Shown here: in pieces, positions 32,027-39,660 of the stretch
Layout: the number at the start of each line of letters is the position of its first letter
Numbering within the stretch: the stretch's first letter is position 1
NCBI GenBank assembly: GCA_020851415.1
Contig: JADZCU010000015.1
Location: 1-42,655, forward strand
Length of the DNA stretch: 42,655 bases
Reading direction: 5' to 3'
Origin: Candidatus Peregrinibacteria bacterium
Lineage (GTDB): Bacteria > Patescibacteriota > Gracilibacteria > UBA1369
The notes under the pieces: generated by a model
The model's database searches: none
Seen by the model: only the letters and a program-made list of their open reading frames with translations
Told to the model about the DNA's origin: nothing
Made by a program: the position numbers and the translations under genes

Positions 32027-32683
32027 CTACTTCAATCCAAAAGGATTTGTATTGGCTTCACAGCCAATTGCCCTCACAACATCCTTATTCGCCATATACC
32101 CCATAGTCAGCAGAATCCGTAAAGATTGCAGCGCAATGCGATGGAAATACCAATTCTTGTCGGAAAAATCCAAAGACTTTGTTCTATTTTCTTCTTTCAT
32201 CAAAGAAAACAACGTATGTTCGGGACCAAAAATCAGCGGAATCGCTTCCACAAAATGCAGCATCAGGTGAATCAATTTTTGCTTATCCGGCGGAAGCCTT
32301 CGAAAATAATTTTCAAAATGTTCCGGCACACCGGCCTCAGTCCCGGACATATTCATCGCCCCGCCTTTTGGAAAAGTAGCATCCGCGGCAAGAACCAAAA
32401 TCTCCTTCTCTTGAGCCGTTAAATCCTCCAGTTTTCCTTCTTGCAGACCCAGTGCGAAAAACGCCAGAGCCTTTATAGTACCTCCAATTTTACGGATTTT
32501 TGAAGGTGACCCCGCAACCACAATTTCACTTCTCTCAGTCCTCGAAAGTGTCTCCTGCGCTTGAACTGGTTGCCGTCTAACAAACGCTTCGTCAGCATCA
32601 ACCGTAACTGGCGGCGGCAAATCTTCAGTTTCATTTTCAACTGCTGGTCGTGGAAAATCAGATGTTGGTTCCCGTAACGTCAT
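32027..32683 (-). CDS. Helical protein resembling gluconate 2-dehydrogenase subunit 3
   Basis: A 218-residue protein. After an 80-residue charged, Pro-rich start, it has ALGLQEGKLEDLTAQEKEIL, DATFPKGGA, FENYFRRLPPDKQKLIHLML and HFVEAIPLIFGPEHTLF, then RIALQSLRILLTMGY. The order and spacing recall the gluconate 2-dehydrogenase subunit 3-like family, partners of GMC oxidoreductases. No such oxidoreductase or twin-arginine signal is seen here, so the role is open and the family call is tentative. Confidence 0.5.
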   Translation of the reverse strand: MTLREPTSDFPRPAVENETEDLPPPVTVDADEAFVRRQPVQAQETLSRTERSEIVVAGSPSKIRKIGGTIKALAFFALGLQEGKLEDLTAQEKEILVLAADATFPKGGAMNMSGTEAGVPEHFENYFRRLPPDKQKLIHLMLHFVEAIPLIFGPEHTLFSLMKEENRTKSLDFSDKNWYFHRIALQSLRILLTMGYMANKDVVRAIGCEANTNPFGLK

Positions 32684-32779
32684 CAGAAAAAATAATGGAA
32701 GTCATTATCTCCGAAACCCTCATAAAGTCAAACCAATGCGCCATTAACCACACTGAATACCTACAATTACGACCGCCAA

Positions 32780-33313
32780 TTACCTGTAAAAACCCTTAAA
32801 CTTATCCTTAAACTTCACCAGCTTCGGCAAAATAACCAGCTGACAATAAGCCTGATCTGGATTCTTATCGAAATAATGCTGATGATAATCCTCCGCCTTA
32901 TAAAACTTATCCAGCGGCAGAAGCTCGGTCACAATCGGATCATCATAATACTTCCCGTCGGTTAACTCTTTCATGATTTTCTCCGCAGTTTTTTTCTGTT
33001 CATCACTCAAATAAAAAATCGCCGAACGATACTGCGTCCCAATATCATGCCCCTGCTGATTCAAAGTCGTCGGATTATGAATCGTAAAAAAAATCCCCAA
33101 AATATCCTCATAACTAATCACAGCTGGATCAAACTCAATTTCGGCAACCTCCGCATGCCCGGTCTTCCCATAACTCACTTCACGATATGTAGGATCTTTG
33201 GTGTCCCCGCCTGCATATCCAACAACCACATCAATAACACCCTTCGCCCGCATATACACCCCATCCAAACACCAAAAACACCCTCCACCCAAAACAGCTT
33301 TTTCTGTAGTCAT
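32780..33313 (-). CDS. msrA: Peptide methionine sulfoxide reductase MsrA
   Basis: The 177-residue product has the catalytic GCFWC (Cys12), the GYAGG segment, YREVSYGKTGHAEVAEIEFD, HNPTTLNQQGHDIGTQYRSA, and EDYHQHYFDKNP. It reduces methionine-S-sulfoxide in proteins. I start at the ATG at 33313, which places GCFWC near the N-terminus as usual; the frame upstream to 33394 is hydrophobic and unrelated. A resolving Cys may be Cys in AYCQL near residue 160. Confidence 0.93.
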   Translation of the reverse strand: MTTEKAVLGGGCFWCLDGVYMRAKGVIDVVVGYAGGDTKDPTYREVSYGKTGHAEVAEIEFDPAVISYEDILGIFFTIHNPTTLNQQGHDIGTQYRSAIFYLSDEQKKTAEKIMKELTDGKYYDDPIVTELLPLDKFYKAEDYHQHYFDKNPDQAYCQLVILPKLVKFKDKFKGFYR

Positions 33314-33472
33314 AAGGAAAAATAAATAAAACATCCATATTCTACCCCCAAAATATGAAATGACCCACCAGGTAGTAGCAAACCAAAAACGCAAAGCTTT
33401 TCAACTCTGACTTCCTAAATCCCCGCTAATACGCTAGGGTAAGTCCCGAATTTAATCTTTCCGCCAGAAAAT

Positions 33473-34936
33473 ATGTCCAACAACGATACCATTATCAGTT
33501 TCGATGAAGTCTCATTCGAATACCACCACGACCGTCCACTGCTAAAAGAAGCCACTTTTTCCGTACGCAGAGGCACAAAAGTAACCTTCATGGGCCAGAA
33601 CGGCGCAGGCAAAAGTACCATCCTCAAGCTTATCGCCAAAAAACTGAAACCAACGTCAGGTTCAGTAAACGTCGTTCCAAAGCTTTCAATTGCAACAGCG
33701 CACCAGGTCATGCCTCACGAAGACCGTGACTTAACGGTAAGTGAATTTTTTCAAAAATGTTTCACTGAAAAAAAATACGACCTCGATCGCCGAATCAACG
33801 ACGTCTTCGAAATCGTAAACCTCCACGCCGATCACGACAAAGTAATCAAAACTTTTTCCGGCGGTCAGCAAGCCAGATTACTGCTTGCAGCAGCCCTTAT
33901 TCAAGAGCCGGATTTATTACTCCTAGACGAGCCGACAAATAATTTAGATGCAGCAGGCATCGACCATCTCACGGAATTTTTAATGTACTGCCCGGCAACC
34001 TGCATTGTAATTTCCCATGATGAAGCATTCTTAAATGCCTTCACCGAAGGAATTTTATATCTCGATGTTCACACCCATAAAGTAGAACAATACGTAGGAA
34101 ATTACTACGATGCCCTCTCCCAAATCGCCGACCGAATCGAAAAGGAAAATCGCAAAAACGCGCAACTGGCAAAGGAAATTATCGAGAACAAAGAAAAGGC
34201 CAACTACTTCGCCAACAAAGGAGGCCGCCTCCGTTTAGTCGCAAAAAAGATGCGCGAAAAAGCCGAAGAGTTCGAAGAAAATAAAGTCGATGTTCGCAAA
34301 GAAGATCGAACCATTCGCAAATTCACCATCCCCGCCCAAGAAAAAATCAACGGTGACATTTTAACCATTAACGAATTTATGGTTATTAAAGACCATAAAC
34401 CAACCACCAAAAAAGCAAAAATCATTCTCAGAAAAAATCAGCACTTACTCCTCCGCGGCCCCAACGGAATCGGAAAAAGCACATTACTCGAATCACTCGC
34501 CCAGGGCACTGCTAAAGGCGCAACCATCATGCCTGGCATAAACGTAGGTTACTACCGCCAAGATTTCTCCACGCTCAACTTCGACGACACAGTCCACGAA
34601 TCGCTTGAGGAAGCCATAAGATTAGCCGGTGAAGATCCAGTGGAAGAATATCTCCGCACTATCGCCGGAGGATTTCTCATCACCCGCGACATGGTTCACG
34701 CAAAAATCCGCACTCTTTCAGAAGGACAAAAAGGTCTCGTTGCTTTTGCTCGCTTAGTTCTCCAAAAACCGGGACTCCTGATTTTAGATGAACCGACCAA
34801 CCACATAAACTTCCGCCACATCCCGGTCATCGCAGAAGCATTGGATCAATACGAAGGAGCAATGGTTTTGGTCTCACACGTCCCTGATTTCGTCTCCCAA
34901 ATCCGCATCGACGAAGAGTTAGATTTGAACAAATAG
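33473..34936 (+). CDS. ABC-F family ATPase
   Basis: The 487-residue product has two ABC domains without membrane segments. Domain 1: Walker A GQNGAGKST, signature FSGGQQARL, Walker B LLLDEPTNNLD. Between them is the charged ABC-F linker (about 200-290, ADRIEKENRKNAQLAKEI). Domain 2: GPNGIGKST, LSEGQKGLV and LILDEPTNHIN. This is the ABC-F group, whose members act on ribosomes (Uup, EttA, resistance factors). The short linker and lack of a long arm do not decide the subgroup. It converges with the NYN gene. Confidence 0.88.
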   Translation: MSNNDTIISFDEVSFEYHHDRPLLKEATFSVRRGTKVTFMGQNGAGKSTILKLIAKKLKPTSGSVNVVPKLSIATAHQVMPHEDRDLTVSEFFQKCFTEKKYDLDRRINDVFEIVNLHADHDKVIKTFSGGQQARLLLAAALIQEPDLLLLDEPTNNLDAAGIDHLTEFLMYCPATCIVISHDEAFLNAFTEGILYLDVHTHKVEQYVGNYYDALSQIADRIEKENRKNAQLAKEIIENKEKANYFANKGGRLRLVAKKMREKAEEFEENKVDVRKEDRTIRKFTIPAQEKINGDILTINEFMVIKDHKPTTKKAKIILRKNQHLLLRGPNGIGKSTLLESLAQGTAKGATIMPGINVGYYRQDFSTLNFDDTVHESLEEAIRLAGEDPVEEYLRTIAGGFLITRDMVHAKIRTLSEGQKGLVAFARLVLQKPGLLILDEPTNHINFRHIPVIAEALDQYEGAMVLVSHVPDFVSQIRIDEELDLNK

Positions 34937-34945
34937 TCCCAAAAA

Positions 34946-35560
34946 TTATTTCCATTCAGCAGGCTTCATAATTTTTGAACGATTTTGTAAAACTATTTTT
35001 TCTTCAAACTGGCATGAAGACAAATGTCGCTCCTTCAATTTATGATACCCGTCAGCCGACATTTTTAATTCCTCGGCTCTTCTACCAATCGGTATAATAA
35101 TCCGGATTCCTTTGGCTAAAGCCTTGGGAACTGCAGTAATTGCCGGAATAAGGTCACTGTCTCCGGAAATAATTATTGCCCTGTCATACTGATTTTGAAC
35201 TGCAGATTTAAATAATTGAATCGCAATATTCACATCAGTTTGTTTTTCCTCATAAGTTGGAAAACGCTTCCCACATTCTCTGCATTTTTTCTCTACCTTA
35301 CGAAAGGCTCCATAAACAGTTTTAACGCCTTCGTTTTCAAGAGCTTTTATATATAACTCATGACGTGCTTTCTTTTCATTATCCCAGGGAACCAAGGCCG
35401 TAAAATAAAACACTTCATTTATTTGTTCATCCGATTTCAAAAAACAAGCAGCTAATTTCTTAAGATTGAGCCATTTATATTTTCGGAGTGAAGAGTTCGC
35501 ATCAATAGCATGGTAAAGATTAAAACCATCCACAAAAACAGCAACTTTCTTTTTCTTCAT
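34946..35560 (-). CDS. NYN-domain (PIN-like) nuclease with zinc-ribbon-like insertion
   Basis: A 204-residue protein with the NYN fold motifs: VFVDGFNLYHAI (catalytic Asp), EKQTDVNIAIQLF, and AIIISGDSDLIPAI. A CRECGKRFP insertion with one CxxC lies near residue 95. Such proteins are predicted metal-dependent RNases. It starts 11 bp after an intrinsic terminator on its own strand (35571-35602), so expression probably needs read-through of that terminator. The product ends only 9 bp from the ABC-F stop (convergent). Confidence 0.85.
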   Translation of the reverse strand: MKKKKVAVFVDGFNLYHAIDANSSLRKYKWLNLKKLAACFLKSDEQINEVFYFTALVPWDNEKKARHELYIKALENEGVKTVYGAFRKVEKKCRECGKRFPTYEEKQTDVNIAIQLFKSAVQNQYDRAIIISGDSDLIPAITAVPKALAKGIRIIIPIGRRAEELKMSADGYHKLKERHLSSCQFEEKIVLQNRSKIMKPAEWK

Positions 35561-35570
35561 ACATAGACTT

Positions 35571-35602
35571 TAAAAAAATCCCAAGCTCACGAGGAGCTTG
35601 GG
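35571..35602 (-). terminator. Intrinsic terminator/attenuator in front of the NYN gene
   Basis: CCCAAGCTC and GAGCTTGGG (35580-35602, 5-nt loop) followed on the minus strand by ATTTTTTT (seven T residues, 35578-35572). It ends about 11 bases before the NYN ATG (35560). Confidence 0.85.
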
Positions 35603-35634
35603 GCCTCTAAGATACAAGATCTTAAAGGGGTGAT
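35571..35634 (-). ncRNA. Candidate 64-nt leader RNA or small RNA
   Basis: From the predicted start near 35634 to the terminator at 35571. It contains two hairpins: TAAGAT/ATCTTA (about 35608-35624) and the terminator stem. There is no open frame of note. It is either an attenuator leader for the NYN gene or an independent small RNA. Confidence 0.55.
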
Positions 35635-35640
35635 AGTCCA

Positions 35641-35669
35641 ATAGTATCATACTTTATAAAATATTTCAA
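35641..35669 (-). promoter_or_regulatory. Strong promoter upstream of the NYN leader
   Basis: TTGAAA (35669-35664), a 17-bp spacer and TACTAT (35646-35641) on the minus strand. The expected start is near 35634. Confidence 0.8.
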
Positions 35670-35807
35670 TAATTGAGTCAAATCGATGCGCAAAATATAT
35701 TCATAATTTTTTAATTTCTTACAGCCAGCGCAACTCCGCACGAACCAACCTCTTTTTAAACTCACTAAAATCAGATACTTTACTAAATAAGTAACACCAA
35801 TTTCCAA

Positions 35808-36128
35808 ATGGCTTTCTTCGTCTACATCCTCAAATGCGCCGATGACACCCTCTACGTCGGCAGCACCAACGATCTAGAAAAAAGACTCCACGCCCACAAC
35901 AACCTCAAATCCGGAGCCCACTACACCAAAATCCGCCGCCCAGTTACACTGGTTTATTCGGAAACCTGCGAAACTTTTGCCGAATCCAGAAGCAAAGAAG
36001 CTGAACTCAAAAGACTTTCCCGCCCAGAAAAACTCACCGTAATAAAAAATTCTCAAAAGAAAAAACAACCAGGAACCACAAAAAAATCACATCCAAAAAA
36101 GTCACCAAGAAAATTGAAAACAAAATAG
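35808..36128 (+). CDS. GIY-YIG nuclease domain protein
   Basis: A 106-residue protein with the GIY-YIG core: FFVYILKCADDTLYVGSTND (Tyr-Tyr/Ile-Gly equivalents VYI and YVG), RLHAHNN, and EAELKRLSRPEK with the catalytic Glu, followed by a Lys-rich tail (KKSHPKKSPRKLK). This is the small UPF0213-like group, single-domain, often of unknown target. It is divergent from the NYN promoter. Confidence 0.87.
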   Translation: MAFFVYILKCADDTLYVGSTNDLEKRLHAHNNLKSGAHYTKIRRPVTLVYSETCETFAESRSKEAELKRLSRPEKLTVIKNSQKKKQPGTTKKSHPKKSPRKLKTK

Positions 36129-36136
36129 CAACACCC

Positions 36137-36820
36137 CTAATCCCAGCTCAACTGACTATCGCCATCCAGCGGTATTTTTTCGCCTAAAAATTTCGGCTGA
36201 GCACCAATTACAACATCAACGCCGGCCTTAGTTCGTGAAAAAATCTCACGAAACTCATTCCACAAAATCCCCTGATATTCCCGCTTATCAGCAATGTACC
36301 CGTGCACATCCATACCGAGTGATCTTCCAATAAAAACCGCACGTGGTTCATGAAATTTCTGTGTCACCACAATAACAGAATGCGCCCCAAAAATATCTCG
36401 CGCCCGATACAAACTATCGTAAGTATCAAACCCCGCATGATCCAAAAACAGATCCTCCGGCCGAACACCCTTCTCCAATAAATAATTTTTCACCGTATTC
36501 ACCTCGTCATACTCTGTCGTCCCATGATCGCCACTCATAAGTAATTTTTTCACTTTACCGGATTCATAAAGTTCAACCGCCGCATCCGCCCGATCCTGCA
36601 TCATATGACTCAATCGACCATCATTAAAAACCCTTGCCCCCAAAATCAGCCCGGCGTCAGCCGAAGGAATCGCTTCCAAATCATCAGAAATAAAAGCCGA
36701 GCTGCTGATAACAACAACCATATTCACGGCAAAAGCTAATACAACAACAGCCAAGAGTCCTATTGCACTAACTCTTAGTATTTGTAACCAATGAAAATTT
36801 TTCATCATCATAGCGGGCAT
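36137..36820 (-). CDS. SanA/YdcF-like (DUF218) membrane protein
   Basis: A 227-residue protein: an N-terminal membrane segment (ILRVSAIGLLAVVVLAFAVN, about 14-33) and a DUF218 domain: LILGARVFNDGRLSHMMQDR, LLMSGDHGTTEYDEVNTVKN, VRPEDLFLDHAGFDTYDSLY, IVVTQKFHEPRA. The whole is a close fit to SanA, linked to envelope barrier function in enterobacteria. Three ATG codons lie together at the start (36820, 36811, 36808); which one is used does not alter the domain. Confidence 0.87.
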   Translation of the reverse strand: MPAMMMKNFHWLQILRVSAIGLLAVVVLAFAVNMVVVISSSAFISDDLEAIPSADAGLILGARVFNDGRLSHMMQDRADAAVELYESGKVKKLLMSGDHGTTEYDEVNTVKNYLLEKGVRPEDLFLDHAGFDTYDSLYRARDIFGAHSVIVVTQKFHEPRAVFIGRSLGMDVHGYIADKREYQGILWNEFREIFSRTKAGVDVVIGAQPKFLGEKIPLDGDSQLSWD

Positions 36821-36882
36821 TATAACAGGCTCACTTAAAATTAGTTCAATGTCTAAAAATTATTGTGTAAAAAAGAGAATCT

Positions 36883-37206
36883 TCAAAGTCCAAGCTCAAC
36901 AATAACAGAGTCTACATGGAGCTCTAGCTCTTTTAATGGCAGGCTTGCCCTGTGATTTTTTGAATAAATACAAAGCGGAACAATCACATTCGCAAGATGT
37001 AGAAGTAAAAGATAAACCCTGTAACCACCAGATTTTCCTTTATTTCGAGATTGAATCCTAATCTTGTAAATACCTTTACCAATGCTTATTGCATATCGCT
37101 TATTAAAAATGTTGAGCGCATTTTCCAAGTTATGAAGCAAAGATTCATCTTTATTTAAGTATCTCTTCAGCTGTTTTTTGAAATGCTTTGTGAGTAAATA
37201 ATTCAT
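36883..37206 (-). CDS. RelE/HigB-type toxin
   Basis: A 107-residue protein: YLLTKHFKKQLKRYLNKDES, then an IGKGIYKIRIQSRNKGKSGG segment followed by YRVYLLL, and a C-terminal CIYSKNHRASLPLKELELHV. The KIR-(S)..KGKSGGYRV core is typical of a RelE/HigB-like group. Its start overlaps the antitoxin stop by 4 bp. The operon operator is at 37511-37535. Confidence 0.83.
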   Translation of the reverse strand: MNYLLTKHFKKQLKRYLNKDESLLHNLENALNIFNKRYAISIGKGIYKIRIQSRNKGKSGGYRVYLLLLHLANVIVPLCIYSKNHRASLPLKELELHVDSVIVELGL

Positions 37207-37475
37207 AAATCCTCAAGTTGCTGACGTAAGGTTCTTTTTGGTAGTTTTCCTTTTTTTTCAAGGTTACTCAAAAGTTCATCAATTTTATCAATTTTTTTTT
37301 GCAACGCTGCTGAAGGCTTGATAAATTCAGGCTTTCCGATGACAACAGATGGTGTATGGACAAAATTTTCAAGAGCTTTAGTAACAACCAAGGTAAGCGG
37401 TATCCCAAGTTTTTCAGCCTGATGAAAAGCTTTATCTTTCAAGTCTTCTCGAATACGAATAGTAAGTGTTGTCAT
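37203..37475 (-). CDS. Antitoxin, RHH-type (RelB-like)
   Basis: A 90-residue protein with an N-terminal RHH motif (LTIRIREDLKDKAFHQAEKL, GIPLTLVVTKALENFV) and a Lys-rich tail. I start at the ATG at 37475 rather than the longer frame to 37523, because the promoter at 37506-37534 would lie inside it. It opens the pair with 36883-37206. Confidence 0.82.
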   Translation of the reverse strand: MTTLTIRIREDLKDKAFHQAEKLGIPLTLVVTKALENFVHTPSVVIGKPEFIKPSAALQKKIDKIDELLSNLEKKGKLPKRTLRQQLEDL

Positions 37476-37505
37476 ATGATTTATGAGGTTAAAATCTCCA
37501 AATAC

Positions 37506-37535
37506 ATTATATTGCACTAACAACGTTAGTGCAAT
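37506..37535 (-). promoter_or_regulatory. Promoter with perfect 25-bp operator palindrome
   Basis: ATTGCACTAAC-AAC-GTTAGTGCAAT (37511-37535) is a perfect inverted repeat with 11-bp arms. On the minus strand TTGCAC (37534-37529), a 17-bp spacer and TATAAT (37511-37506) form the promoter; the palindrome covers the -35 box and the whole spacer. Confidence 0.9.
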
Positions 37536-37706
37536 GAACTTGATAGAAAATTAACCATACATACACCCGTATACAGCAGAAACCTTATGAAAATTTAAAA
37601 CAAACGTAAGTTTTTAATAAAATCCCCCCCCCAAAAAAAACTACCTCAAAGAAATCCGATTAACGCGAACAACTTGGAAACGAATACATTAAAGGGAAAG
37701 TGAGCC

Positions 37707-37738
37707 CACGAGAGAAAACCGTAAGGTTGTCTTTCGTG
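37707..37738 (+). ncRNA. Hairpin with GUAA tetraloop, possible structured RNA
   Basis: CACGAGAGAAAACC (37707-37720) and GGTTGTCTTTCGTG (37725-37738) pair over 14 positions with one G-U and one A-G, capped by GTAA (a GNRA tetraloop). Plus-strand RNA folds better than minus-strand RNA, in which the G-U becomes A-C. No T-run follows, so this is not a terminator. No promoter was found with certainty. Confidence 0.45.
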
Positions 37739-37747
37739 ATTTAGACA

Positions 37748-37786
37748 TGGCGAAGCGGTGTGGGGCTCGAACCCCGACAGCCCTCC
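37748..37786 (-). pseudogene. Degenerate tRNA 3' half
   Basis: On the minus strand this ends in CCGCTTCG-CCA preceded by a T-arm-like GGGGTTCGAGCCCC. The acceptor half would pair with the 5' acceptor strand of the nearby tRNA-Asp (GGAGCGG). No 5' half, D-arm or anticodon arm fits upstream, and an extra A spoils the T-stem. It is followed by the same bases (CGCCATGTC) as the tRNA-Asp end 80 bp away. It looks like a partial duplication. Confidence 0.5.
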
Positions 37787-37828
37787 TACAAGAGCGACAG
37801 TTACCCAAGCATATCTAGAACCCGGACA

Positions 37829-37905
37829 TGGCGGAACGGAGGGGACTCGAACCCCCGACCTCCACAGTGACAGTGTGGCGTTCTAACCAGCTGAACTACC
37901 GCTCC
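37829..37905 (-). tRNA. tRNA-Asp (GTC)
   Basis: A 77-nt cloverleaf on the minus strand: acceptor GGAGCGG pairs with CCGTTCC, with discriminator G and encoded CCA. The D-arm is AGTTCAGCTGGTTAGAAC, the anticodon arm CCACA-CTGTCAC-TGTGG (anticodon GTC), and the T-arm GGGGG-TTCGAGT-CCCCT. All stems pair. Confidence 0.95.
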
Positions 37906-38075
37906 ACGTGCCCGCCATCCAGTTCGCTAAAGTGTTGTCACAAAAGCCTCCTAGACCCGAAATGAAAATTTCACAAAACAATTTTTGCCCGCCAATGATA
38001 ATAAACAGCCTTCCTTTTGGCAAGAGCAGTTATTTTTGAAAGATATGATATAGTCTAAAAGACTAATCCCCCTCT

Positions 38076-39203
38076 ATGAAAATCGGCATCGATTGCAGAA
38101 TGTACTCATCGGATTTCACCGGAATTGGCCGTTATGTGTACGAACTGGTTGAAAATCTGGTCAAAATAGATCAGCAAAACCAATATGTGCTTTTTTTTAA
38201 TGAGCCAGAGTTCAGCAAATACAGTATCCAAAGCAAATGTGTGAAAAAAGTTCTGGCAAATGCCAGCCACTATTCCCTCAGAGAACAAACACATTTTCTA
38301 AAAATACTCAAAAACGAAAAGCTCGACCTGATGCATTTCACCCATTTCAACGCGCCGATTTTTTACAAAAAACCAAGCGTCGTAACCATCCACGATCTCA
38401 CGCTCCATTTCTATCCCGGCAAAAAAATAACGTCTCCCCTGCATCGCGCCGGCTACTACAAAGTCATCAAAAGTGCTGTAAAGAATGCCAAAAAAATCAT
38501 CACCGTATCTGAAAATACCAAAAAAGATTTACAGGTACTCATGAAAACACCCAGCCAAAAAATCAGCGTCATCTATGAAGGCGTAAACGAAAAATTCAAA
38601 TCACTCACAGATCGCCGCCAAGTTGATGAAGTAACCCAAAAATACAAACTCGATAAACCATATCTCCTCTACACAGGAGTTTGGCGAAGTCACAAAAACT
38701 TACCAAATCTCATCAAAGCTTTTCACATTCTCAAAACCGAATACGACTTCGATGGCTACTTAGTAATCACCGGCCGAAAAGACCCAGTCTACGAAGCAGA
38801 CATAGTCGGCGAAACCCAAACTCTCCAACTCGAAAACGACGTCATTTTCACCGGCCTCGTAAAAGAACGTGAACTCGTCCCGCTCTACAACGGCGCCCTC
38901 ATGTACGTATTTCCATCGCTCTACGAAGGTTTCGGCCTCCCGCCACTCGAGGCTATGCAATGCGGAATACCGGTCGCCGTATCAAACGCCTCCTGCCTTC
39001 CAGAAGTATGTGGTGAAGGCAATGCCGTCTTCTTCAACCCAAACAATCCAGAGGACATGGCCGAAAAAATCTTCGAAGTCACCAGCCAAAAAACACTCCG
39101 CGAAAACCTCATCCAAAACGGCCTCAAGAGAGTCAAAGAGTTCTCCTGGCAAAAGATGGCGCAAGAAACCCTGCAGGTTTATAATGACGCCCTCAGTTCA
39201 TAG
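38076..39203 (+). CDS. Glycosyltransferase family 4
   Basis: A 375-residue GT-B enzyme: the N-terminal GIGRYVYELVENLVK, KPSVVTIHDLTLHFYPGKK, the linker, then VLYTGVWRSHKNL-type sequence (YLLYTGVWRSHKNLPNLIKA) and the C-terminal donor-site motif PSLYEGFGLPPLEAMQCGIP with Glu residues. It transfers a sugar from a nucleotide-sugar to an acceptor, probably cytosolic or membrane-linked; the acceptor is unknown. It is followed by a DciA-like gene 42 bp on. Confidence 0.92.
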   Translation: MKIGIDCRMYSSDFTGIGRYVYELVENLVKIDQQNQYVLFFNEPEFSKYSIQSKCVKKVLANASHYSLREQTHFLKILKNEKLDLMHFTHFNAPIFYKKPSVVTIHDLTLHFYPGKKITSPLHRAGYYKVIKSAVKNAKKIITVSENTKKDLQVLMKTPSQKISVIYEGVNEKFKSLTDRRQVDEVTQKYKLDKPYLLYTGVWRSHKNLPNLIKAFHILKTEYDFDGYLVITGRKDPVYEADIVGETQTLQLENDVIFTGLVKERELVPLYNGALMYVFPSLYEGFGLPPLEAMQCGIPVAVSNASCLPEVCGEGNAVFFNPNNPEDMAEKIFEVTSQKTLRENLIQNGLKRVKEFSWQKMAQETLQVYNDALSS

Positions 39204-39244
39204 CCAACACCCTGCTCGGCAGAGGCAAATCATCCCCTTCTCCT

Positions 39245-39568
39245 ATGTGGGAAAACCTCACAAGTCTCATTCCGGACGCCGCAAAAAAGTACAATTTCAC
39301 TCGCACCCTCAAAGCGATTGAAATTTGTCAGCAGTTCCGCTCACTTTCAAAAAACATTCTCCCCCCAAATTTCGAAAAACACGCCGACGCCAGATCTTTT
39401 GAAGAAGGAACTCTTACAATAGAAGTATACAATTCCGGCTGGTCCCAGCAGGTCCAAATGAACAAACATAAGATCCAGGAAGCCATGAATCAAAAATTCG
39501 GCCAGGAAATCATCAAAAACATAAGAATCAAAATGGCCGAAAAACCGCAAGAACAGAGCGAATTTTAA
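39245..39568 (+). CDS. DciA-like (DUF721) protein
   Basis: A 107-residue protein with SLIPDAAKKYNFTRTLKAIE, GTLTIEVYNSGWSQQVQMNK and INQKFGQEII-type segments, ending in IKNIRIKMAE. This pattern (hydrophobic VxVxNSxWxxQL and a C-terminal VxxIRxK) is typical of DUF721/DciA, the helicase operator in bacteria lacking DnaC. It is short, and only the KH-like DUF721 domain is present. It likely helps load DnaB. Confidence 0.78.
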   Translation: MWENLTSLIPDAAKKYNFTRTLKAIEICQQFRSLSKNILPPNFEKHADARSFEEGTLTIEVYNSGWSQQVQMNKHKIQEAMNQKFGQEIIKNIRIKMAEKPQEQSEF

Positions 39569-39607
39569 ACCATTTCCCCTCACAGAAAGACTGCCGGAAT
39601 TTTTTTG

Positions 39608-39635
39608 TTGACAATAAAAACACCCCCGATATACT
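39608..39635 (+). promoter_or_regulatory. Consensus promoter of rpsP-khpA
   Basis: TTGACA (39608-39613), a 16-bp spacer and TATACT (39630-39635). The start should be near 39642, before the TTG at 39661. Confidence 0.85.
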
Positions 39636-39660
39636 CTTAGCTGCGCTTTACGCCAATGTT

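Noticed and set aside
35622-35807. 61-codon minus-strand frame
   Set aside because: It contains the promoter of the NYN leader and has low-complexity content with no family features.
37748-37828. A complete second tRNA gene
   Set aside because: No 5' acceptor strand, D-arm or 7-nt anticodon loop can be folded with the 3' half.
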